DNA of 25,547 bases from Lachnospiraceae bacterium UBA3282. Lineage in GTDB: Bacteria > Bacillota > Clostridia > Lachnospirales > Lachnospiraceae. This document shows positions 7,440 to 15,028 of the stretch, in pieces; the stretch's first letter is position 1, and every line of letters begins with the position of its first letter. The translations under genes were made by a program, and so were the position numbers. The notes beneath the pieces were generated by a model. That model worked only from the letters and a program-made list of their open reading frames with translations, made no database searches and had not been told where the DNA came from. The stretch is from NCBI GenBank assembly GCA_002361735.1, contig DETS01000094.1, forward strand, positions 3,938-29,484, in the 5' to 3' direction.

Positions 7440-8324
7440 TCACTCCGCCGCTGCTTGCACTTCAATAAACTTTCTGATATTTTCATTCATGGGTTGAATC
7501 TGCTGATATAAAAATCCAATTTCACGTGGAGATATGGGCTTGGATAATTCTATTTCCACAAGGGATCCTGCTTTTAATTCTTCTTCCACAAACTGCTTTA
7601 CCACACAGGATACCCCGATTCCCATTTTCGCAAATTCAATTAACAGATCCATTTCATTCACTTCAAGAATATGTAAAGGGTTCATATTGTTTTGTGCATA
7701 ATACCTGTTCAAATGTCTGCGGGAAACATTGTCCTTATCAAGCAATATAATATTGCCATGTTCCAATATCTTTTCATCACTGCAATCCAGCTTCTCCCGA
7801 TACGCCGGCGTGCAAACGAATATGTATTCAATGACACCCAGAAAATGGTAGACTGCCGTTCCCAACTGTTCCGGTTTTGAAACGAGCGCTAAGTCGATCC
7901 TGCATTGCTCAACCATGGAACAGGCTGCTGACGATGATGTGCAGGTCACCGATACTTCCGTATTCGGATACCTGGTTGTAAATTCTTTCAGATAAGGCAT
8001 GAGGAAATGTTTACACAATACATTACTGGCAGCAATTCGCAAATATCCTGTATTTTGATGGAATCTAAGGTTATCTTCCGTCTCTGAAAGAATCTGAAAT
8101 GCCCGTTTGACATTCTCATAGAGTTTTCTTCCGTTTTCTGTCAGTTCCACGCCTTTTGATTTTCTAAAAAAGAGCGTTGTATTTAGATTGTCTTCCAGTT
8201 TTCTGATCGAAATACTGACTGCAGGCTGAGAAATAAATAATTGTGCAGCTGCCTTGGAAATACTGTTGCTTTCCGCAACCGCAAGGAAAATTTTATACTT
8301 TGAAAGATTGTCAAACGTTTCCAT
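7440..8324 (-). CDS. LysR-family transcriptional regulator
   Basis: A full-length, 294-residue LTTR. The N-terminal winged HTH (residues ~5-65) includes SNSISKAAAQLFISQPAVSI and the usual following helix KLEDNLNTTLFFR. Residues ~90-290 form the periplasmic-binding-like effector domain. It binds DNA as a tetramer and responds to a small effector; the effector is not deducible. Most LTTRs sit opposite their target gene, but here no divergent gene follows, and the nearest upstream neighbour on the same strand is a GNAT. Its stop codon falls exactly where the HIT remnant begins, suggesting the gene arrived by recombination into a HIT locus. Confidence 0.93.
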   Translation of the reverse strand: METFDNLSKYKIFLAVAESNSISKAAAQLFISQPAVSISIRKLEDNLNTTLFFRKSKGVELTENGRKLYENVKRAFQILSETEDNLRFHQNTGYLRIAASNVLCKHFLMPYLKEFTTRYPNTEVSVTCTSSSAACSMVEQCRIDLALVSKPEQLGTAVYHFLGVIEYIFVCTPAYREKLDCSDEKILEHGNIILLDKDNVSRRHLNRYYAQNNMNPLHILEVNEMDLLIEFAKMGIGVSCVVKQFVEEELKAGSLVEIELSKPISPREIGFLYQQIQPMNENIRKFIEVQAAAE

Positions 8325-8377
8325 ATCCCTTCACCCATAAGCAGTTTTTATACCTTTAACAAATCACATATATTTTG

Positions 8378-8406
8378 ATTATATCACTGCTAAAAGTATA
8401 ATACAA
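8378..8406 (-). promoter_or_regulatory. sigmaA promoter for the LysR gene
   Basis: Minus strand: TTGTAT (8401-8406), a 17-base spacer and TATAAT (8378-8383). It lies just after the upstream GNAT gene, so the regulator has its own promoter. Confidence 0.65.
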
Positions 8407-8432
8407 GGAAATTGAATAAGAAACCAACCTGT

Positions 8433-8864
8433 CTAAACAATGCTCTTTTCCATCTGAATATACAGCCCCTGCTGAAATACGATGTCAAACCCGAATGCAC
8501 GGTACAGGGAAACCGCAGGCTCTAACGTTATCCTCGTATCCAAAAATAACTTGTGACACTCCTGCTCTTTGGCGTAGTTTTCTACCGTCTTTAGCAGTTC
8601 CTTGGCAATGCCCCTGCCCCGATATTCCTCTTTGAGAAACATCCGCTTGACCTCGCCTACGCCTTCCTCTTTTTTTCGATAAGCGATGCAGCCTACGGGA
8701 ATGTCAGCCTCGATTACCACCCATACATTTTCGATGTGCTCATTCTCAGAATAGCGTGTGTAATATTTTTTATCATCGTCTAAAAAAGCTATCATATAGT
8801 CGTCGTGCTCAGAAAAAAGATGCAGGACGCTTTCATCCGTGGTTTTTGCGGGAATGATATTCAT
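8433..8864 (-). CDS. GNAT-family N-acetyltransferase
   Basis: A 143-residue single-domain GNAT. Acetyl-CoA-binding motif A is VKRMFLKEEYRGRGIAKEL (R-x-x-G-x-A type), followed by the beta5/alpha4 region CHKLFLDTRITLEPAVSLYR and the final GFDIVFQQGLY strand. It should transfer an acetyl group from acetyl-CoA to an amine; the substrate is unknown. AAGGAG lies 9 bases before the ATG. It is complete, unlike the GNAT just upstream. Confidence 0.9.
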   Translation of the reverse strand: MNIIPAKTTDESVLHLFSEHDDYMIAFLDDDKKYYTRYSENEHIENVWVVIEADIPVGCIAYRKKEEGVGEVKRMFLKEEYRGRGIAKELLKTVENYAKEQECHKLFLDTRITLEPAVSLYRAFGFDIVFQQGLYIQMEKSIV

Positions 8865-8931
8865 CGTTGTGTTCTCCTTATCTTTGCAGTGCTCTCACAC
8901 ATAGTTTATCATCCCCGCTCTTTTCTGTCTC

Positions 8932-9781
8932 CTACTTTTTCCAACCGAACGACTGTATTTTACGGTTATACCCAATCTTCCGATAGAAGTCATTGCCGCC
9001 TCCGCTCATGCACTCCGCGCCCAGTTCTTTCATCCTGCGATAATGCACGGAAAGCGCCGCCGGTGCCAGTCCTCTGTTCCGATATTCCGGAACGGTACAA
9101 AGCGGCTCCATATAGGCGAGTTTAATAGGTAGCATGCGGCGGCGGTGCCATGACATCGCTGATCACACCCTGCCATGCTTTTTGCGGATTCCAGTCTGTT
9201 CCGGGGTCCTCCGCTTCCCAATTTTCAAAAGGGCCCTTGTCCTCATGATCAAACCCTTTCCACATGCAGATTGCCAATTTCACAGGATCCGCCTGATCAG
9301 GTGCTACCAAATGAAACCCTTTTGGAAGCGGATAATCTAACACTGCTTTCCCAAAGTCGATCACCCAGTTTTCATTGACAAAGCATTGCTGATACCCTCT
9401 CTTTGCGGCTGCTTCCATCAACGCTTTCTGCTGCGGATTGAAAATCAATGTCCTTTCCGCATCATTTCCCCGCATATGCTCCTCGACATAGGCAATCATT
9501 TCATCCGCCAGCTCCTCATAACCGTCTCGCAGACAAAAGTAGATATCCGAACAGGGATTTTCATAGAACGCAAAGCCAACTGCCCTGTCCCCGTCAAACC
9601 AGAGTCTGTTCAAATAGAGATACCGTTTATCCAGCCATGACGATGTGATCGCATACTCAAAAAAAGGTGCTTTTATTTCGTTTGCCTCGATTCCTTTTTC
9701 CGCACAGTTTTCTACCAGCAAATTCCAGACGATATCATGATCCGATAATACTTGAAACTGTTTTGTTGTGATCTGTTTCAT
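8932..9781 (-). pseudogene. Two-domain GNAT acetyltransferase, frameshifted and partly deleted
   Basis: The 5' part (start ATG 9781, GGAAGG 9 bases upstream) encodes about 219 residues of an N-terminal GNAT-like lobe and linker, ending ISDVMAPPPHATY then stop. The C-terminal GNAT core continues in another frame: KLAYMEPLCTVPEYRNRGLA (motif A), then a C-terminus ending IGYNRKIQSFGWKK. Intact relatives have a continuous stretch of beta strands between these parts. Here, about 20 residues seem lost at the junction (9110-9150) along with the frame. The downstream piece has no ribosome binding site. A truncated product could still be made, but enzymatic activity is doubtful. Confidence 0.75.
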
Positions 9782-9884
9782 TCTTTCCGCCCTTCCTTTC
9801 ACAATTACCTGACTGCCATTATTTTAGCAAATGTAGGACGAGGACAGAAGTAGCAAGAATCCTTATAACCAAAGTTACCACAGA

Positions 9885-9918
9885 AAGGACGCCCGCCATT
9901 TCCATGGCAGGCGCCCTT
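9885..9918 (-). terminator. Strong hairpin after the CD3324-like gene
   Basis: A 15-bp GC-rich stem (two G-U pairs) with a 4-base loop begins 3 bases after the stop codon of the CD3324-like gene. On the minus strand it is followed by the short CTTTCTG stretch, so the T-tract is weak but the stem is very stable. Confidence 0.6.
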
Positions 9919-9921
9919 CCG

Positions 9922-10179
9922 TTATCCGTATATGATTTTTTTGATCGTACTTTCCGCCAGACGGTACCTCTTCGCCAACGTTTCCATGGAAACGCCTTCC
10001 CGATAGAGCCTCCTGATTTCCTGATTCCGCTCCCGATAAAAGGCGCGCGAGCCGCTGTCGGCTCCCCAGTCCTTCTTCGTTGACGCCCTCGGCACATAAA
10101 GCAGTTCTCCATCAAGATAGGTCTGAAGCTCTTTTAACAACCGTTCCGGCAGGATTTCTGCTGCATTTTGATATCTCAT
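9922..10179 (-). CDS. CD3324-family small HTH protein
   Basis: An 85-residue protein. It begins with AAEILPERLLKELQTYLDGE, then LLYVPR, both typical of the CD3324 family. The C-terminal half (ERNQEIRRLYREGVSMETLA, then AESTIKKII) is a Mor-like helix-turn-helix. It is probably a small DNA-binding protein; targets are unknown. AAGGAG lies 8 bases before the ATG, and the first bases of that site form part of a perfect hairpin with a GAAA loop immediately upstream. A strong terminator follows the stop codon, so the gene is the end of its transcript. Confidence 0.85.
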   Translation of the reverse strand: MRYQNAAEILPERLLKELQTYLDGELLYVPRASTKKDWGADSGSRAFYRERNQEIRRLYREGVSMETLAKRYRLAESTIKKIIYG

Positions 10180-10190
10180 CTTAGCCGCTC

Positions 10191-10212
10191 CTTATTTATT
10201 TTCATAAATAAG
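10191..10212 (-). promoter_or_regulatory. Hairpin with GAAA tetraloop overlapping the ribosome binding site of the CD3324-like gene
   Basis: On the minus strand CTTATTTAT and ATAAATAAG are perfect 9-bp arms closing a GAAA loop. The last AAG of the stem is the start of the AAGGAG ribosome binding site. Part of the site is thus paired in the folded leader. As DNA, the same sequence could be an operator for the HTH protein itself. Confidence 0.6.
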
Positions 10213-10268
10213 TGCAGAAACAGCAGAACATACAGTGTGGTCCGCCCATACAGAGTGCTATATGCCTG

Positions 10269-10334
10269 CTATTCTGCATGGGCAAAGAAGCTCTGGACTC
10301 CGTTTTTGAATAGAGCCCGCAGTTTTCGCCACAT
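10269..10334 (-). CDS. Candidate 21-aa amphipathic peptide
   Basis: A very short frame starting MWRKLRALFKNGVQ and ending in FFAHAE. It is preceded by a strong ribosome binding site (GGGAGGG, 6 bases before the ATG). The peptide is basic and amphipathic, with a possible membrane-surface helix. It lies between the FMN reductase and the CD3324-like gene on the same strand. The rest of the 10180-10427 gap holds nothing else I can support apart from the hairpin next to the CD3324-like gene. The ribosome binding site is the main support; chance occurrence is possible. Confidence 0.3.
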   Translation of the reverse strand: MWRKLRALFKNGVQSFFAHAE

Positions 10335-10427
10335 GGACTTCCCTCCCTTCTACGGTAATCACTTCCGTTACTATATTTTCACTGGTGTATATCCAAAATA
10401 TTTTTTCTCCGGTTCTGCAAAAACCTC

Positions 10428-11012
10428 TTATGCGTCAATCGCTTCTGCTGTGTTTTCCATATCCTGCTCATCAAAAAATGTCAGGATGCTGTTGACTCCC
10501 GCCACCGCCTTTTCATCTGTAATCGCCGGTCTTTCATTGGTGTTATGGCTGTATACCAATTCATGTATTTCCGGACAGTTCATATGATGCAGCAGTATGC
10601 GAGCAGTACTGTACGCCCTATCCATATGCCCATCACCACCCCCGACTAAGATGACCGCACCTTTCTTGACCTTCCCCACAGGTTCCTCTTTTCTAAAATA
10701 GCCGGCGCAGAAATAAGTCTGAAGCCTGCTTGCAACATCCAATAATTTCCCGGTCAGCTCCGAAAAATAAATCGGTGAAGCAATCACAATGTTATCGCAT
10801 TCCTCTATGTATTGATAAACCTCCTGCATTTCGTCGTCTATTTGACATCCCTTATGTTCCCAGCAATACCTACAGTCAAGACAGGGCGAAATATTGCATC
10901 GGTAGGCATTTACTATTTTATATTCTCCCGTGATTTTTTCGGTAAGCAACCGGATCAGACTGCTTGTATCACCGTTGATGCGTGGAGAGCCATTGAAAAT
11001 CAAAGTTTTCAT
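10428..11012 (-). CDS. Flavodoxin-fold NAD(P)H-dependent FMN reductase family protein
   Basis: A 194-residue protein starting MKTLIFNGSPRINGDTSSL, the phosphate-binding loop of the flavodoxin-like FMN reductases. ISPCLDCRYCWEHKGC is the cysteine-rich segment of the iron-sulfur flavoprotein-like subgroup, and IVIASPIYFSELTGKLLD is the flavin-ring loop. It probably transfers electrons from NAD(P)H through FMN to a quinone or other acceptor; the partner is unknown. The start at 11012 fits the family N-terminus and has AAGGG upstream. A short reading frame starting at 11067 overlaps this start, and a hairpin (11034-11055) lies in the leader. It follows the GH3 gene by 68 bases, so co-transcription is possible. 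Confidence 0.88.
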   Translation of the reverse strand: MKTLIFNGSPRINGDTSSLIRLLTEKITGEYKIVNAYRCNISPCLDCRYCWEHKGCQIDDEMQEVYQYIEECDNIVIASPIYFSELTGKLLDVASRLQTYFCAGYFRKEEPVGKVKKGAVILVGGGDGHMDRAYSTARILLHHMNCPEIHELVYSHNTNERPAITDEKAVAGVNSILTFFDEQDMENTAEAIDA

Positions 11013-11067
11013 CGTTATTTCCCTTACTTTCCCATTGCTTTCTCTGCAAAGCAATCAATTCCTGCAT
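10969..11067 (-). CDS. Candidate 32-aa upstream reading frame overlapping the FMN reductase start
   Basis: The frame begins MQELIALQRKQW with AAGGG 6 bases before its ATG, starts 13 bases after the GH3 stop codon, and runs 44 bases into the FMN reductase gene in another frame. The motif AAGGG-(5 to 8 bases)-AACGATG occurs at both this start and the real one, as if duplicated. A hairpin (ATTGCTTT/AAAGCAAT, 11034-11055) lies inside it. It could couple translation of the two genes or be a relic of a duplicated start. Confidence 0.3.
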   Translation of the reverse strand: MQELIALQRKQWESKGNNDENFDFQWLSTHQR

Positions 11068-11080
11068 CGTTATCCCTTGT

Positions 11081-13327
11081 CTACGATTTACGGTATCTGC
11101 TGACCCTTTCATCCGCAATCACGCCGTCAAAATTCATCCCAAAGCCAAAATCATAAATATGCCCTTCTTCGTCCTGATAGCACTCCATATCAAACGCCAC
11201 GTCCTCCTGCTGCCGTTCCACCGTCTCCATATTCGCGGGCATCTGGATCGGAAGCAGCCCCTGCGGCGTGAATCTGCCGCAAATGACATCCAGTACCGCC
11301 TGCGGGCTGACGCCATATTCCAGAAGAAGCGCATCCGTATAAGCCTCCAACTCTGCCATTATAGTAGGGTTTTTCAGGGCAATGATCGTGACCACAGGTT
11401 TGTCTCCCATCCGTTTTCTCATTTCCAGTACCAGATCCAGATCTGCTTCATTGGCGGCATGGTTCCATTTATCCCGATAGCTGCGGTCCGTAAATCCTTC
11501 CAGCGGATCCCCGCCTGCCAGACTGGGCTTTCTCGCGCTCACCGCCTGATAGGGTCTGTACTGTAAAGTAACAGGCACATAGCCGTTTCCGCCCGCCTTT
11601 CGGTCTTCCGAATCATAGCCGCAGGAAATCGGCGACTCGATAAAGCACAGCGCCGCATCCGCCTCCTCTGGCGTATCCACGATCTGAAAATATGCCGAAG
11701 CCGCCTTCTTTCCGGCAGGAACCACCGTACGGTCACCCGTTAGTGTGCTCATAAAGCTCATATGAGACTTTATGAACCTGTCCGGAATATAAACCTTGAT
11801 TCCCTCTTGTAATGGCAGAGTTTTTTTCCTATTTTTTAAAAGCGTCACCGATTTCAGCTGAGACTGATAGCCTTTTTTCAAAAAATCCTCGCATCCTACG
11901 GTGTGCAGAGATTTTTCCAAATTCAAATAAGGATTCTCAAACAATCCCGCGCGAAAGATATTCAGAAGGAGCCGATAAGCAGACCGTCTGAAACGGGCAT
12001 CCGCCGCCTCCTCACCATATTTTTCACAGAGCATTCGATAAGCTTCCAACACGGGTGCGGCGTCGTTATTCCCGCCAAACTGATCCACGCCCGCCTCCAA
12101 TGCCTTAAAATGCCGCTGCGCCTCCGTCAGCTTCTCCACGCCCCAACATTTTCCCGCGAATGTTTCTTCCGCCTCTCCCATCTCATGGGTGATGCCCCAA
12201 TCCGTGCAGACCACACCCTCGTAACCAAGTTTTTCCCGCAGCAGATCCTGAATCAGATATTTGTTAAAAGAATTGCCCACGTTTTCCCCGTATTTTTGAT
12301 CCAGACCATACGAAATCGTATAATAGGGCATGACCGCGCCTGCCTTGCCCGTCTTTCCCTCTAAGGAGAACGCTCCCTCTGTAAATGGCCGCAAATGCTC
12401 CTTGTCATTGCCGCCCGGATAGACCGCGTACTTTCCGTAAGCATAGTGGGCATCCCTGCCGCCCTCGCAAGGGCCGCCGCCCGGAAAATGCTTTACCATT
12501 GTGACAACACTGTCTTTTCCCCAGCCGTCCTTACTGTCCTGCGTCGTCTGGAAGCCATCGCAGTAAGCTTTCGTCATATCGATCGTCATCTGCGTATGCT
12601 CGCCAAACGTATCCGCAAACCGCATCCACCTCGGTTCCGTCGCCAGATCGATCTGCGGTGAAAGCGCCGTGGTGATTCCCAGCGCGCGATACTCTGCGGA
12701 GGCAATCTCTCCAAATTCCCGAACCTGCTCAGGATCGAAGGCCGCCGACAGTCCGATGCCGTTCGCCCACTTGGAGATCGGCTCTCCCGTCACGCCCATG
12801 TATTCCGCCGTGGAACCCGCACCATGCCGCGGGTCCGTACTGTTATTTGCCGGGATGCCAAAACCGCTGCTCTCCGCCAGCGCCTGCAGCTTATTGTTCC
12901 AGCGCACTGCCGCCTCTGTGCTCTCCAAGCCCATGATCAGCACATGGCGTACCTTGTCCTTTGTGATAAATTCTTTCTGCTGATCCGTCAGCTCCCACGG
13001 CTCCACGTTACTTTCCTCGTATTTTTTGCCGCCATAAGTCCCGCCAAACGGAACCGCCGGGATATTTTGATGTGAACTGTACAGCATCAGACCCGCGATA
13101 TCCTCAATGGATAGTCTCTGCGCCAGGTCCTTCGCCCGTTCCTCATAGGACAGCCGCCAGTCCTCATAGGGCACAAGCTCTCCTGTCCCCAGAAAATCCT
13201 TGAAAGCAAAACCGTCCACGGTCAGAATGGCAACTTTGCTGCCTGCCGCAATGCCCAACGTCGGACCGTTTTCGTTTTGAATCAGGACGTAGCCGTCCTG
13301 TGGTGTTTTCGTCCATTTGCCGTTCAT
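11081..13327 (-). CDS. Glycoside hydrolase family 3 protein (beta-glycosidase)
   Basis: A 748-residue GH3 enzyme with no signal peptide or membrane segment, so it should act in the cytoplasm on imported oligosaccharides. The (beta/alpha)8 domain holds ALSPQIDLATEPRW (221-234), the substrate-binding KHFPGGG (279-285) and the nucleophile region VVCTDWG, with Asp376 as the predicted catalytic nucleophile. The C-terminal alpha/beta sandwich holds KSVTLLKNRKKTLPLQ near residue 500. The acid/base residue cannot be assigned by eye. Exact sugar specificity (glucoside, xyloside or N-acetylglucosaminide) is not readable. No transporter or regulator sits next to it, which is unusual for a sugar-utilisation gene. 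GGAG lies 10 bases before the ATG. It appears intact in a neighbourhood of damaged genes. Confidence 0.92.
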   Translation of the reverse strand: MNGKWTKTPQDGYVLIQNENGPTLGIAAGSKVAILTVDGFAFKDFLGTGELVPYEDWRLSYEERAKDLAQRLSIEDIAGLMLYSSHQNIPAVPFGGTYGGKKYEESNVEPWELTDQQKEFITKDKVRHVLIMGLESTEAAVRWNNKLQALAESSGFGIPANNSTDPRHGAGSTAEYMGVTGEPISKWANGIGLSAAFDPEQVREFGEIASAEYRALGITTALSPQIDLATEPRWMRFADTFGEHTQMTIDMTKAYCDGFQTTQDSKDGWGKDSVVTMVKHFPGGGPCEGGRDAHYAYGKYAVYPGGNDKEHLRPFTEGAFSLEGKTGKAGAVMPYYTISYGLDQKYGENVGNSFNKYLIQDLLREKLGYEGVVCTDWGITHEMGEAEETFAGKCWGVEKLTEAQRHFKALEAGVDQFGGNNDAAPVLEAYRMLCEKYGEEAADARFRRSAYRLLLNIFRAGLFENPYLNLEKSLHTVGCEDFLKKGYQSQLKSVTLLKNRKKTLPLQEGIKVYIPDRFIKSHMSFMSTLTGDRTVVPAGKKAASAYFQIVDTPEEADAALCFIESPISCGYDSEDRKAGGNGYVPVTLQYRPYQAVSARKPSLAGGDPLEGFTDRSYRDKWNHAANEADLDLVLEMRKRMGDKPVVTIIALKNPTIMAELEAYTDALLLEYGVSPQAVLDVICGRFTPQGLLPIQMPANMETVERQQEDVAFDMECYQDEEGHIYDFGFGMNFDGVIADERVSRYRKS

Positions 13328-13392
13328 ACGCCATTCACTCCTTTATCTGCCTTTTTGATATACCGTCTGCCAAAATCCATTGCTTTCTAAAT

Positions 13393-14010
13393 TTAGTAAA
13401 AGTTTTCTCTGATCTTCCTCATTTCTTTCCAGACATTATCCCCGTAATTGCTCACCAAAACGGGGATGATCAATGATCCATACGCCGTAGCCATAATACC
13501 CTTCTTCCGCGTCACTTTTTCCAGGATCATGGCAAGCAATACGTATCCTGAATTATTATACTGAAAATTTTCCCCTTTGGGGTACATCATCGGCTTATGA
13601 ATAAACAGCGGAAGCAGGTCGCTATTATGGCGGATCTTATAATTCGGATAATCCACCCATAATTCTTCGTATTCCTCCATAACGCTCTCATCGAAATAAT
13701 CCGGAACGCCCGACGTATGCGTCAAAAGCTGCCTGACCGTGACATCCGGATCAATCGCGTTTAAGGGCATATCAAGCAGTTTACCCATGCTATCTTCAAA
13801 CTTGATTTTCCCCTGCCCGATTAACTGCAGGATTCCTACCGCGACAAATACCTTTCCTGCGGACGCGCTCGCAAATTTCGTTTCTATTGTATTGGGAATC
13901 TCATTTGCCAAATTCGCAAAGCCAGTCTCTCTTTCATATAGGACTTTGCCGTTTTGCACAAGATAAATGTTACCCCTGAAATTGGAATCGAATAATTCCT
14001 TGATTTCCAT
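13393..14010 (-). pseudogene. Serine hydrolase (beta-lactamase family), shortened by two deletions
   Basis: The N-terminal ~165 residues are a good class C beta-lactamase/DD-peptidase-like domain: SAGK (Ser-x-x-Lys nucleophile motif), LLTHTSGVPDYF, and YNNSGYVLL (Tyr-x-Asn motif). The family is about 320-340 residues; only 205 codons remain. After LEKVT, the DNA at 13462-13507 encodes EEGYYGYGVWIIDHP, a recognisable family segment, but in a different frame. The family's C-terminal segment VLVSNYGDNVWKE then follows back in the original frame. So two out-of-frame deletions cancel each other, leaving an open but scrambled and truncated product that lacks the third (HxG-type) catalytic box. GGAGG 5 bases upstream supports the ATG at 14010. 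It is probably non-functional. Confidence 0.75.
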
Positions 14011-14054
14011 ATGATCCTCCATCCTATAAATGTCGGAATATATAGCTCCATAAC

Positions 14055-14411
14055 TTACTGCTGTCTTTTTATCAGAATCCCTTTCATATATTCCGTTTCA
14101 TTATGGGTTTTATAGACGATCTCTTTTTCTTCCTCCGTGCAGCCGATCAATATTTTGATCTCGGAATCTTTTTTCATGAGATCGACGATACACATGACAG
14201 CCTCGGCCCTTTTATCTTCTTTCGTACCAACCCAGACATCAATACCCGCTCCATCCATGGAAGAAGTGTTCTCCAAATAGCCGTAATCCACCTGATAGAT
14301 GAAATCCGGAAATCTCGGATGCGCCGTTCCCTTGGGTCTGTCTATTATGATCTTGGATTGACTGACCAATTCGTCTAATGCCTTCCAGAAATCGCTGCTA
14401 TAGGTATCCAT
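14055..14411 (-). CDS. Inorganic pyrophosphatase-like protein
   Basis: A 118-residue protein resembling the compact soluble pyrophosphatase-like family of Clostridia. It shows KIIIDRPKGTAHPRFPDFIY, then QVDYGYLENTSSMDGAGIDVWVG, matching the RPxGxxHP, YGY and DGxxIDVWVG signatures that hold metal-binding aspartates in family I enzymes. The usual DxxxxDP centre is only partly recognisable, so hydrolysis of pyrophosphate is likely but not certain. I chose the ATG at 14411 because GGGGGAG precedes it and the family begins here. Reading farther upstream would run into an unrelated remnant of a GNAT gene. Confidence 0.75.
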   Translation of the reverse strand: MDTYSSDFWKALDELVSQSKIIIDRPKGTAHPRFPDFIYQVDYGYLENTSSMDGAGIDVWVGTKEDKRAEAVMCIVDLMKKDSEIKILIGCTEEEKEIVYKTHNETEYMKGILIKRQQ

Positions 14412-14469
14412 TTTTCTCCCCCAATAATCATATCCAAGCACATAGGCAATTCCCGCGATTTGCAAGTCA

Positions 14470-14604
14470 TCATCCGCATTGCATACCGAAAATTTCTTCC
14501 GCATCACCCGGCTGAAACTTCCTCAGTCGCAATCGGTTCGTATTGATCTCAATCGTGCCTTTGTGATCCAGTATTGATAAGCCCTCATACCTTTCACCAT
14601 CCAT
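14470..14604 (-). pseudogene. N-terminal remnant of a GNAT acetyltransferase
   Basis: A 44-codon frame reads HKGTIEINTNRLRLRKFQPG followed by DAEEIFG. This is the characteristic first strand and helix of the RimJ/RimL-type GNATs (normally ~180 residues). It then hits a stop. The rest of the enzyme is absent: the following bases lead directly into the pyrophosphatase-like gene. It looks like a deletion scar. Confidence 0.6.
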
Positions 14605-14710
14605 AAAATCATTTGTTAATGCACTATCTAAACCGCAAGCAATCCATAATAGTGTAACAACTCACAATCTCCCCCGCTGGCATTACGTCATGCAAAGAAT
14701 CACAGCTCAT

Positions 14711-14878
14711 TCAATATAAAATTCCAATCATGATTCCTTTACCCCGAGCCGTACAAAAACAGTATATCAGAACAAATGCCAATAATTTCTTTATTGTTTG
14801 TTCCACCTCTGATATATTGGTGTCATTGTTGCATAGATTCAAATTGGAAATGAAGGATAAATAATACGCTATCTTCAT
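14711..14878 (-). CDS. Small hypothetical protein, 55 aa, next to the restriction island
   Basis: The frame starts MKIAYYLSFISNLNLCNNDT and contains a hydrophobic, cysteine-containing segment LLAFVLIYCFCT that could span a membrane. A perfect AGGAGG lies 8 bases before the ATG. A small hairpin (CGATG/CATCG around TTTT) sits just upstream, and outer arms AGTAC/GTACT would place the ribosome binding site in a loop. I do not recognise the protein. The remaining bases of 14605-15028, downstream of the DUF6339-like gene, show no other supported gene. Confidence 0.4.
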   Translation of the reverse strand: MKIAYYLSFISNLNLCNNDTNISEVEQTIKKLLAFVLIYCFCTARGKGIMIGILY

Positions 14879-15028
14879 CAGTACTTCCTCCTGAGAATCG
14901 ATGAAAACATCGTACTATCTTTGAATTTGGAATACTACTAAGTTGTTTTTACAATTTGACAACAAGAATCAACATATTGGTTACGGGACAATTACTTTCG
15001 ATTTGAGATATTCCTAATCTAAAAACTA

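Noticed and set aside
7199..7486. A 95-aa chimeric protein starting inside the LysR gene and running into the HIT remnant
   Set aside because: Its first ~18 residues come from LysR coding DNA in another frame and it has no ribosome binding site.
9819..10115. A 98-codon minus-strand frame overlapping the CD3324-like gene
   Set aside because: It is arginine/glycine-rich shadow sequence in the wrong frame and reads through the terminator hairpin.
10380..10425. Minus-strand reading EPEKKYFGYTPVKI, reminiscent of an AraC-family HTH end (YFGYTP)
   Set aside because: Only six residues match and no other part of such a regulator is present; chance cannot be excluded.
14605..15028. Possible insertion-sequence or integration-site remnant at the island edge
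   Set aside because: No transposase-like frame, terminal inverted repeat pair or tRNA end was found, and no direct repeat matching the right edge near 22.1 kb was noticed.
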